A stretch of 64,000 nt of DNA from Bryobacteraceae bacterium (lineage in GTDB: Bacteria > Acidobacteriota > Terriglobia > Bryobacterales > Bryobacteraceae), in the NCBI GenBank assembly GCA_025056455.1, contig JANWVY010000002.1, forward strand, positions 110,737 to 174,736, written 5' to 3'. The first letter of the stretch is position 1. Each line of letters starts with the position of its first letter. Made by a program: the position numbers and the translations under genes. Shown here piece by piece: positions 55,801 to 62,904 of the stretch. Below the pieces are notes generated by a model. That model worked only from the letters and a program-made list of their open reading frames with translations. It was not told the origin of the DNA and did no database searches.

Positions 55801-56301
55801 GGCCGCAAATTCCTTTCCGATATGCACCCGGTAGCGAACGCCATCCTGGGTGGTTGGCAGGTGTCCTCCATCACACGTTTCAGCTCCGGTCTGCCACTAC
55901 AGTTCACGTCCCCCAACACACTCGGCGCTTACGGCTTCCAGATTCAGCGTCCCAACGTCGCGGATCTAAAAGCGGCGGCGCTGCCCAACCCGACACCAGA
56001 CCGCTGGTTCAATACCGCCGCCTTCACGCGGCCAGGGCCTTATGAGATCGGGAACATGCCGCGCTGGGCGCCGAACATTCGCTTTGGACCAACCAAACAC
56101 GGCGACTTGGCGATTTTGAAAAACTTCCGCTGGGGCGAGCGCTGGAAAGCCCAGTTCCGCGCCGAAATGTTCAACTTCACAAATACACCGCAATTTGGAC
56201 GTGCCAATACCGATATTTCGTCGGGGGACTTTGGCCGCGTCACTGGCACAACAAACGTGGGCCCAAGAAACATTCAACTCGGGCTACGCGTGCAGTTCTA
56301 G
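52885..56301 (+). CDS. Oar-like TonB-dependent receptor with carboxypeptidase-regulatory domain
   Basis: About 1138 residues from the ATG at 52885, with GAGGGG eight bases upstream; the frame is open upstream, but MNRKPLYGLTVLVLALTGVA is a clear signal peptide. VFTGTITGIVTDPNSAAVPG starts the regulatory domain; VVEVSAGVTMLDTQSANRAV leads into the plug and barrel. The C-terminus (NIQLGLRVQF) suits an outer-membrane barrel end. The next gene starts 16 bases after the stop. Probably the outer-membrane pore of an uptake operon with the two following genes. Confidence 0.92.
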   Translation: MNRKPLYGLTVLVLALTGVAWGQVFTGTITGIVTDPNSAAVPGATVRARNEATGDVRTVITTGEGLYVFSQLPPGSYEISAEMSGFRKTVQTGAVLRVNQTLEINITLQLGEVTQVVEVSAGVTMLDTQSANRAVTLDKQAVLDLPVNARNPFQLVHVNAGVIAVRTGISQATQDQNHNRFSMNGGRGQAGLTLIDGVPAAAVDWGGLIASPSVDSVQEVNIQRNQFDAQFGKSDGTAVNMITRGGSNEFHGSAFEFLRNNALDANSWANNRSGLRRPIFQRHQVGGTFSGPLWKSKRLFFFGTYEGRREGNPNTNVSTVPTAIQRSGDFSQTFNNDGTLAVIYNPFTTRPNPAGAGFVRDPFPNNRIPTALFDPVGAKIVSFYPAPNTQGDPMTNARNFAAAGKTVTTNDRMDLRIDWAKSERITMFGRLTKAWQKNTAPVFFGNGADTNFSDVNPRHHVVIGATWTPTPTWVVNVLLGSGRWRENQISPSQGRNATELGFPQALVAQFQASTFPGITAQGYSSLFNRRFLNVPRETHNLQVNVTKELGSHSLKFGWLGEVARLNNTDFNTPLFEFTRGLTSGPIAGIASTTAGDAIASLLLGTGAGGSAPIAAATAVTAGYHGLYIQDSWRFNRRLTLHLGLRWEVQTARTERFNRFNNFNPDVTSPLAQRTGLPLRGGLEFVTPQRRGAWDTDWINFAPRFGMAYKLTDKLVLRGGYGIFYPQTGGGTNQGFSTITTWVSTIGGDGINPNRGALLSNPFPNGLNQPVGSSLGLLTQVGDSVNAFWRYHPLSYVQNFSFDFQYELQKGMVLEVGYTGSQGRKLLFGTGQQANQLHPQYLALGAQLDQPVENPFFGIIPSGVLAGRTIPRQRLLRPFPHFTAVNVTGDVPGASSSFNALVIRYNWQLASGLNLLTTYQWSKAIDNASEWQGWEVSDTLRNYYDNSMDRSISAHDLPQSFVNALVYELPVGKGRKFLSDMHPVANAILGGWQVSSITRFSSGLPLQFTSPNTLGAYGFQIQRPNVADLKAAALPNPTPDRWFNTAAFTRPGPYEIGNMPRWAPNIRFGPTKHGDLAILKNFRWGERWKAQFRAEMFNFTNTPQFGRANTDISSGDFGRVTGTTNVGPRNIQLGLRVQF

Positions 56302-56317
56302 CGCGCGCTCGCCTTCC

Positions 56318-57850
56318 ATGTTTGGTCTGGTTCTGGGTCTGCTCGTCGCCGCAGGGCCCTGGCAGATCTACCCCTTGCCCTTCCGGCTGACAACAGGGGA
56401 GGGAGCCCGCAAACATCTTCCGGCGACGATGCCCGGCGGAATCGCAGTCTTCGATTACGATCAAGACGGTTTGCTCGATCTGTTTTTCCCCAATGGAGCC
56501 GCCCTGCCAGCAGGCCGGAAAACGAGCGCCCGAGAATCAAACCGCTTGCTTCGCAATCTCGGCAACATGCGCTTTGAAGACCGCACCGTTCTCTCGGGAC
56601 TCGAAGGCGCCGGCTACGACTTCGCCGCGCTCGCCGCCGACTATGACCAGGATGGATGGACAGATTTACTCGTTTGTGGTCTCCGGGAAGTTCGCTTATA
56701 CCGCAACCTCGGCAACGGACGCTTCCAAGATGTGACGGCCAGCAGTGGCATCCAAAACCAAGGCCGCTGGTGCATCGGGGGCGCGTGGTTTGACTACGAC
56801 CGGGATGGCGATGCGGACCTCTTTCTCGTCAACTACGTGCGCTGGGATCCATCCACTGAGCCGCAGTGCAAGGTCGATGGTGTGCCTGACTTTTGCCATC
56901 CGCGTTACTACGCTCCAGAACCCAACGCGCTGTTCCGCAATGACGGAGGAGGTCGTTTCACCGATGTCTCGCAGCCCTCGGGACTTGCGAAATACAGGGG
57001 AAAGGGAATGGCGGCTGTCGCAGCGGATTTTGACCAAGACGGATACTCCGACTTGTTTGTAACCAACGACCGGGTGCTCAATTTCCTGTTTCGCAACCTC
57101 GGTGAGGGCCGCTTTGAGGAACGCGCGTTGGAGCTCGGCGTGGCGGCTCCGCCTAGCGGAAATCCGCCTTCCTCCATGGGTGTGGACGCTCAGGATTTTG
57201 ACAACGACGGTAAAGTGGACCTACTCTATACGGCGCTGAGGGATGAAACCTTTCCCCTGTCCCGGAACCGCGGCGCGGATTTTGAAGATGCGGGACTCAA
57301 AACGAAACTGGACTTACTGACGCGCTCCATGGCAGGCTGGGGAGTCGCTTTCGCCGACCTCGATAACGATGGATGGAAAGACATCGCCGTGGCGCGCAGC
57401 GATGTGCTCTCCGCCAAAGGCGCTCGTGCTCGCTCGGCGCGTGAACCGCTTTCCTGGTTTCGCAATCGCGATGGCCAACAGTTTGTGATGGGCGACGCCA
57501 TTCCTCTCGCGCCAGACATGTACCGTGGATTAGTGGCGGCCGATTTTGACAACGATGGTTGCCTGGATCTGGTGGTCACAGCGCTCGAGTCGCAAGCCAG
57601 TGTGATACGCCACCGTTGCCAGGGCAACTGGTTGATGGTGGACATCCGCCAGCCGGGAGCGATCGTAAAGGTGGGTTCGCAGCGACGATCCGTTTCCACA
57701 AGCGTGGGCTATGCCTCTTCCTGTGCTTGTCCACTCCACTTCGGATTGGGTGCGGCGCAGACCGTGGACGTGGAAATTCAGGTTCCTGGAAGCGAACCGA
57801 AGCGGTTTCGGGGCGTCCCGGCCAATCAAGTCTTGCGGTGGTCGCCATGA
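56318..57850 (+). CDS. CRTAC1-type secreted protein with FG-GAP/VCBS repeats and ASPIC/UnbV domain
   Basis: About 510 residues from the ATG at 56318, giving MFGLVLGLLVAAGPWQ as signal; reading from 56195 would overlap the receptor gene by about 100 bases and has no signal. Seven DxDxDGxxD calcium loops: FDYDQDGLLDLFF, ADYDQDGWTDLLV, FDYDRDGDADLFL, ADFDQDGYSDLFV, QDFDNDGKVDLLY, ADLDNDGWKDIAV and ADFDNDGCLDLVV, so a seven-bladed propeller is likely. The C-terminal ASPIC/UnbV region has SVSTSVGYASSCACPLHFGL. It overlaps the TPR gene start by four bases. Confidence 0.88.
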   Translation: MFGLVLGLLVAAGPWQIYPLPFRLTTGEGARKHLPATMPGGIAVFDYDQDGLLDLFFPNGAALPAGRKTSARESNRLLRNLGNMRFEDRTVLSGLEGAGYDFAALAADYDQDGWTDLLVCGLREVRLYRNLGNGRFQDVTASSGIQNQGRWCIGGAWFDYDRDGDADLFLVNYVRWDPSTEPQCKVDGVPDFCHPRYYAPEPNALFRNDGGGRFTDVSQPSGLAKYRGKGMAAVAADFDQDGYSDLFVTNDRVLNFLFRNLGEGRFEERALELGVAAPPSGNPPSSMGVDAQDFDNDGKVDLLYTALRDETFPLSRNRGADFEDAGLKTKLDLLTRSMAGWGVAFADLDNDGWKDIAVARSDVLSAKGARARSAREPLSWFRNRDGQQFVMGDAIPLAPDMYRGLVAADFDNDGCLDLVVTALESQASVIRHRCQGNWLMVDIRQPGAIVKVGSQRRSVSTSVGYASSCACPLHFGLGAAQTVDVEIQVPGSEPKRFRGVPANQVLRWSP

Positions 57851-58698
57851 ATTTTGCCCTTGGCTGGTTGTTAGTTCCCTGGTTGCTCGCCCAAGACGCC
57901 GCCGTACTGTCGCAGCGGGCTGCTGCGGCCATGCGCGGCCAGCGGTTTGACGAGGCTGAGAAGCTCTACCGCCAGCTGGTCGCCCTTGAGCCTTCGAATC
58001 CCATGTGGCGAATGAATCTCGGCTTGGCCTTGCACTCAAGCGGCCGCTTTTCCCAAGCGATCTCAGAACTGGAGGTGTATCTTCAAGCAAGGCCCCAGCC
58101 CGGACCCGTGCACCTCGTTCTCGGCGCTGCCTATCTCAAACTCCGGCAACCATGCCAGGCGATCGCTCCGCTCGAAAAGGCGATGCAGTGGAACAAGTCC
58201 CAAACCGAGCTCGAACTGGCGGATGCTTATTACGGGTGCAAGCGCTTTGAGGCTGCGGCGCGCGCCTATGAAGCGGCGAGCCGCTCCTCCCGGCGGAAAG
58301 ATATCGCGCGCCAAGCCGCCCATTGCTACTGGCAAGCGCGGCGATACGAAGAGGCGCGCCGCCTCTTTCAGACACTCGAAACAGAATACTGGCGGCAAGC
58401 CGAGTTTCAGTATGAATACGGCGATGTCTTGGCGCGTCTAGATGGCCCTGAAGAAGGCCTGCCCTATCTGCGGCGTGCCGTAGAAGCCAACCCGAAGTTG
58501 ACAGCAGCACGGGGTGAGCTTGGGAAAGCGCTGCTTGCTCTAGGTGACGCCGCACAAGCCACGCCCCACCTCGAAGCAGCTTCGCAACAAGATGTATCTC
58601 TGCTGTTGCCGCTATCGCGCGCCTACCGCGCACTCGGCCGCCTGGCCGACGCGGACCGGACCTTACAGCAATACCGCTCCCAGGTCACGACGAAATAG
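57847..58698 (+). CDS. Secreted TPR protein
   Basis: About 283 residues from the ATG at 57847 (ATGA overlap with the stop of the upstream gene). MNFALGWLLVPWLLAQ is a signal peptide; the longer frame upstream is the shadow of the propeller gene. TPR units: AAMRGQRFDEAEKLYRQLVA, MWRMNLGLALHSSGRFSQAI, PVHLVLGAAYLKLRQPCQAI and AEFQYEYGDVLARLDGPEEG. About six repeats in all. In the periplasm or at the outer membrane it may bind the receptor or the propeller protein. Confidence 0.87.
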   Translation: MNFALGWLLVPWLLAQDAAVLSQRAAAAMRGQRFDEAEKLYRQLVALEPSNPMWRMNLGLALHSSGRFSQAISELEVYLQARPQPGPVHLVLGAAYLKLRQPCQAIAPLEKAMQWNKSQTELELADAYYGCKRFEAAARAYEAASRSSRRKDIARQAAHCYWQARRYEEARRLFQTLETEYWRQAEFQYEYGDVLARLDGPEEGLPYLRRAVEANPKLTAARGELGKALLALGDAAQATPHLEAASQQDVSLLLPLSRAYRALGRLADADRTLQQYRSQVTTK

Positions 58699-58762
58699 GG
58701 CTCGTTGGGGTTGGGTCACGCGATAGGAAAGCATCCTTCTCTGCCCAAGTGGGCTCGCTCGA

Positions 58763-59890
58763 TTAACCAGGCCGCTGGTCCATCTCCTCGAGTGAGTAAC
58801 CGGCGGCAAGGAGCCGCTCTTCGCTAATTCCCACCAGCTCACACTCGTCCAGAAACGTAGGCTGTTTGTCCATGGCGAAATGATAATGCCACCACTCCAT
58901 GCGGCGATAGTTCGTCTCCCAACCCGCCTGTGCGGGCACACGTTCGAAGTGTCCGGTCGTCTCGAGAAAATCGGTCAGATCGAGGTAGTAACCGGAAGGA
59001 AGCGGATAGCGGCTCAGAGCCTCAGCCTCGGGCGGCAGCCTCTCACCGTCAAGCTGTTTTTCTTTCCATTTCAAACGCCTCAACCAGACCGAGCGCGGCA
59101 CGTAGTTCCAGCAACGGAGAGCTCCTTGTGGAAAATAGCGCCCCTGTGATCCGTCCTGCTTGCGGGTCCGGCAAAGGATCCGCCAGTAGGTGCGCCCCTG
59201 CGAAGGTTCTGGCGCCAGGAAGTAGCGCTGGTTCCGGTCTGGAGACGCCAGGCGCTGGTTCAGATCAACGGCGCGTCCTGGAATGTGGAAGCTGCGCGGG
59301 CTTGCCCCGTCGGGCTGATCGGGTCCGAGGGCCCGCCGGGTGTCGCCATAAGGACCCTGGAGGGAGCCGCCCCGCGCGCTTACCTCCTTCATCAGATCGC
59401 GCCAAACTTGGGCGACATCTTCGCGCAGAATAGACCAGCGGTACCGCGGATCGGGCCGGAGCTCTCCCTCTGTCAGAGACACAAATCGGTAGCGCCCGAG
59501 CGGGAGACGCCAGCCACACTCAACCCACTGCCGGAGCTCAAGCAAAGTCTCTTCATCGAGACGGTCATCAACCGGCCCCCGAAAACACAACTTGGTCGGC
59601 AGTTCCTCAAAGTGTGCCCCTCGAAACGAATGTCGAAGCCGACGCTGGGCGTGACGCTTGAAACGGATTAGGGCGCGGGATGTGGCGCGGTCCAAGGCTC
59701 CCGTGTCCGAGCCAGGAGGTAGGTAACCAAGATGGATGAACACCCGTTGCAGCTTGACAACCGACAGCTCCAGGCGTTCTACGCTTAAGGGATAGGAAAG
59801 GCCCAGTAACGGTAAAGAGTATCGCGCTAGCGACCCCAGAAGCGAACCCAGCCCGCTCAGTAGCATGCGGCGATCAAAGACAAGCGTCAA
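58763..59890 (-). CDS. M15-type zinc peptidase-like protein with N-terminal PG-binding-like region
   Basis: 375 residues. The N-terminus MTLVFDRRMLLSGLGSLLGS has an RR and a hydrophobic stretch that may export it. Residues about 40-90 (LQRVFIHLGYLPPGSDTGAL, TSRALIRFKRHAQRRLR) resemble a peptidoglycan-binding helical repeat. SFHIPGRAVDL (His202, Asp209) is the SxHxxGxAxDL zinc motif of M15 (VanY/VanX/D-Ala-D-Ala carboxypeptidase) enzymes, and MEWWHYHF (His335/337) supplies the C-terminal ligand. It probably cleaves peptidoglycan peptides. It converges on the TPR gene, 64 bases away. Confidence 0.78.
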   Translation of the reverse strand: MTLVFDRRMLLSGLGSLLGSLARYSLPLLGLSYPLSVERLELSVVKLQRVFIHLGYLPPGSDTGALDRATSRALIRFKRHAQRRLRHSFRGAHFEELPTKLCFRGPVDDRLDEETLLELRQWVECGWRLPLGRYRFVSLTEGELRPDPRYRWSILREDVAQVWRDLMKEVSARGGSLQGPYGDTRRALGPDQPDGASPRSFHIPGRAVDLNQRLASPDRNQRYFLAPEPSQGRTYWRILCRTRKQDGSQGRYFPQGALRCWNYVPRSVWLRRLKWKEKQLDGERLPPEAEALSRYPLPSGYYLDLTDFLETTGHFERVPAQAGWETNYRRMEWWHYHFAMDKQPTFLDECELVGISEERLLAAGYSLEEMDQRPG

Positions 59891-60010
59891 GTCAAGTCTC
59901 CAAACTCTAGGCGACAGCCTATCTGGCCCGGACCAAGATGATGACCTTTTAGGCTACACTGTCATCGCGCCCATTCACAACTTTCATCACCGAGATAGAA
60001 TCAAGGTTCA

Positions 60011-60748
60011 ATGAAATTTATCGTTTGCTGGCTCTCCCTTCTCGTGTTGCACGCCCAGGATTCGCCCCGAATGCGCAGCCCGCGCTTCCGCGGCGATTTG
60101 CCCTTGACAGCCGACCCAGCACAGGCGCCCTGGCGGAACATCCCACCGGTTGTGGCTGCGCAAGATCGATATGGCAAGGCCTTGCCAGCGGCGCGGACAG
60201 AAATTCGTAGCCTCTGGACAGAACGGCATCTCTACTTCCTCTTTGCTAGCCACTACGAGCACATGCACCTGCAAAAACCTGCCAAGCCCAAGGAAGAGAG
60301 CTGGGGCTTGTGGGACTACGACGTCGTAGAGGTGTTCATCGGCTGGGACCCATCCCGCATCCACGCCTATAAGGAATTTGAGGTTTCTCCCCAAGGCGAG
60401 TGGGTGGACTTAGATATCGACCGCAGCCGGAAGCCACCCGCAGTGGATTGGACTTGGAACTCTGGATTTGAATTTCAGACTCGGGTGGAGCCGAACAAGA
60501 AAATTTGGTTTTGTGAAATGCGGATACCTTGGAAGTCCATTGATCCGAGGCCTCCAGCGGCAGGCAATGTGCTCCGGCTGAATCTCTATCGGATCGAAGG
60601 TCCACCGCCACGGCGGAAGTTCATCGCGTGGAGTCCGGTCTTCAACGAGAGTTTCCATACTCCAGAGCGTTTTGGCACGCTCCAGCTGATTGACGAGCAG
60701 GATCAACGGAAGCGAGGTTTAGCCGCTGGCGGACCACAGCGGCCATGA
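60011..60748 (+). CDS. CBM9-like carbohydrate-binding secreted protein
   Basis: 245 residues, signal peptide MKFIVCWLSLLVLHAQ, AAGG upstream of the ATG. A CBM9-like beta-sandwich: PLTADPAQAPWRNIPPV, EIRSLWTERHLYFLFASHYE, LWDYDVVEVFIGWDPSRIHA, YKEFEVSPQGEWVDLDID and WFCEMRIPWKSIDPRPPAAG. It binds or processes sugar chains outside the cell. Its last 107 bases overlap the convergent HAD gene, so the 3' ends are shared on opposite strands. Confidence 0.85.
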   Translation: MKFIVCWLSLLVLHAQDSPRMRSPRFRGDLPLTADPAQAPWRNIPPVVAAQDRYGKALPAARTEIRSLWTERHLYFLFASHYEHMHLQKPAKPKEESWGLWDYDVVEVFIGWDPSRIHAYKEFEVSPQGEWVDLDIDRSRKPPAVDWTWNSGFEFQTRVEPNKKIWFCEMRIPWKSIDPRPPAAGNVLRLNLYRIEGPPPRRKFIAWSPVFNESFHTPERFGTLQLIDEQDQRKRGLAAGGPQRP

Positions 60749-61322
60749 TCGCCGGCTCGGGAACGCGAACCACATCGAAACCAGCCGCCCGGGCGCTGGC
60801 CTCCCCTGCATTGGAATCTTCCACCACCAGCGGCCTTTGTGCCCCGATGCGCTGGGCCGCAACTTGATAAGGCTCCGGGTCTGGCTTGTGACGCCGTACG
60901 TCATCTCCGTAAACCACCACCGCGAGCCTCGCCAGAAGGCCACAGCGTTCGAGCACTGGCTCGACCTCGAGCCGCAAACTCGATGTCACCACGCCCAGCG
61001 GCAGCCCACTCAAATCTCGAAACAGCTCGACGACACCAGGGGAAAGCGGTACCTCGCTTTGCATGCGCTGACGAAACAAATCGCGCTTTTCGGGATAACG
61101 AGCCAGAATCGCACTCGCAGACAAGGGCACCGGCGAGCACGCCACCAGGCGAGCCACCATTTCTCGGTCGGAGACCCCGAGGAAATGCCGCTGGTAGGCG
61201 CTCCACTCCAACTTGAAACCGTAATCAAGCAAGATCGTTCGCCAGCATTCATAGTGAACTGGCTCACTGTCGACCAGAACCCCGTCGAAATCAAATAGAA
61301 CAGCGTCGTAGGGGGGCCCCAT
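60642..61322 (-). CDS. HAD-family hydrolase (beta-phosphoglucomutase-like)
   Basis: 226 residues. Motif I is VLFDFDGVLVDSEPVH, cap helix RHFLGVSDREMVARL, motif II LGVVTSSLRLEV, motif III RRHKPDPEPY and motif IV LVVEDSNAGEASARA. This is the HAD subfamily IA with beta-phosphoglucomutase- or phosphatase-like members. It starts 11 bases after the M48 stop on the same strand and overlaps the CBM9 gene by 107 bases at the 3' end. Confidence 0.88.
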   Translation of the reverse strand: MGPPYDAVLFDFDGVLVDSEPVHYECWRTILLDYGFKLEWSAYQRHFLGVSDREMVARLVACSPVPLSASAILARYPEKRDLFRQRMQSEVPLSPGVVELFRDLSGLPLGVVTSSLRLEVEPVLERCGLLARLAVVVYGDDVRRHKPDPEPYQVAAQRIGAQRPLVVEDSNAGEASARAAGFDVVRVPEPAIMAAVVRQRLNLASVDPARQSAGACQNALEYGNSR

Positions 61323-61333
61323 TTGTCGAAGCG

Positions 61334-62692
61334 TTAGCGGGCGAACTGGATGGATTGAATCATTTGGTCGAACACCGGCTGAGCAGCTTGGTATTCCGGC
61401 TCGGGCGCAATTAGAATCATGTAAAACAACCCTTGTGGATGCTGAACCGTGACAATAGCGTCCACTTCGCGCACATTGGGGTACGGCGAGCTGTTAAACA
61501 TCAAATGGAGCAGGGCCGGGGCGCCAGCGATCTGAATTCGTCGCACAGCTTCTCCGCTCGGCTGCATGTTGCGGTTTTGCTGCATCAACTGGCGGAGGAA
61601 ATTCTGCGTATCCCGGTCGAGCTCAGTCCCGCCTTGGATTTGTTGTAAGCCGACAATTGCGCCATAGCCAATCTCCGCATTGCCGTTCACCTCCAGGATG
61701 CCCTCGCGCGAAGCGATCGTGATTTCGTTCGATTGCTGGCTTTGAAAGACTTGCCAGTTGCTCGGATAAACAAACGTGAGACCACGACTTTGATAGCGTT
61801 GCATCCGCGTCGAGGGCCGCGCCGCTTGAGGATTGCCCGCTGCGCGAAAATTGGTGTTGGCACGGGGAGGTACGGGAAGTGCCTGGATCACTTGCTTGAC
61901 TCGAGCCAGCTGTGCGGAATCCCCCTTGGTGTACTGCCGCGCGGGCATCATTTTGACTTCCGCCGATACCGCCTTGACGCGATTACCCGGGCTTGGATGA
62001 TCGGAGAGAAATTGGGGAACGGCGCGGCCTGAGCGCTTCTCTTCCTCTTCGAGCTTTTGAAAGAACGTCGCCATTTCAATCGGGTCGTAGCCCGCCTTCG
62101 CCATCATGCGCGCCCCCAACAGATCGGCATCTGTTTCGGCGCCTCGCGAAAACTTGAGAAGCAGAGAATTGGCGCCCAAGCCAGCGCCGATTTGCGCTAG
62201 TTGGCCCAGCAAGCCTCCGCCCAGCATGGCTCCGCCAAACCCCGCCAGCAACTGGGTCGCATTGGCTTTCGTCACCTGGGAAGTGCCGTGGCGCAAGGCG
62301 ACGTGGGAAATCTCGTGCGCGATGACGCCCGCAATTTGCGCCTCGTTTTCCGCCGCTAAAATCAAACCCGTGTGGATGTAGGCTGGCCCGCCTGGTAACG
62401 CGAAGGCGTTGATCGTTTTGTCATACACCACTTTAAAGGTGTACGGATATTGATCCGCCTCCGGCTGGGCGACCAGCTTGGCTGCAATCCGGTTGACATA
62501 ATCATGAACCTCGGGCTGGGTCACGACGGCAATTTGCTTTTCGATTTCCGCGGCCGCCTCTTTGCCCAGCTGAATGTCTTGTTCTTTCGAAAAGAAATTG
62601 AAGCGGCTAGGGGCGATGTTGCGAGGCTTTTGGGCATAAGCCCCAGCCGCCAGCGCAACCAACGAGATCAAAAGAACGCCTTTGCGCAGCAT
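61334..62692 (-). CDS. M48-family metalloprotease, periplasmic
   Basis: 452 residues. Signal peptide MLRKGVLLISLVALAAGAYA. M48 peptidase motif VIAHEISHVALRHG (HExxH from His126) with the downstream Glu in SRGAETDADLLGARMM. BepA/YfgC-like N-terminal features: SKEQDIQLGKEAAAEIEKQI and YVNRIAAKLVAQPEADQYPY. The C-terminal 200 residues are a beta-rich domain (YQSRGLTFVYPSNWQVF). It probably clears or matures outer-membrane proteins. Confidence 0.92.
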   Translation of the reverse strand: MLRKGVLLISLVALAAGAYAQKPRNIAPSRFNFFSKEQDIQLGKEAAAEIEKQIAVVTQPEVHDYVNRIAAKLVAQPEADQYPYTFKVVYDKTINAFALPGGPAYIHTGLILAAENEAQIAGVIAHEISHVALRHGTSQVTKANATQLLAGFGGAMLGGGLLGQLAQIGAGLGANSLLLKFSRGAETDADLLGARMMAKAGYDPIEMATFFQKLEEEEKRSGRAVPQFLSDHPSPGNRVKAVSAEVKMMPARQYTKGDSAQLARVKQVIQALPVPPRANTNFRAAGNPQAARPSTRMQRYQSRGLTFVYPSNWQVFQSQQSNEITIASREGILEVNGNAEIGYGAIVGLQQIQGGTELDRDTQNFLRQLMQQNRNMQPSGEAVRRIQIAGAPALLHLMFNSSPYPNVREVDAIVTVQHPQGLFYMILIAPEPEYQAAQPVFDQMIQSIQFAR

Positions 62693-62904
62693 CCCGAATG
62701 GCTTCCTCCGACGAACCTAGATGCAAACCCAGCGCGTCACGTTGCGGACAGCTGGCTAAAACTCTCTTCATGATGGCATAAAAACCGCGGAGGATAATTC
62801 AGCCCATCACCTCGTGCGGAGACGCGGCTTCGGAGCTGCTTTCGATACTCGAAGGGTGGACTTTCGTCAAAAAGGATCTGGCGCTTGAGTTTGATTGTTG
62901 CCGT

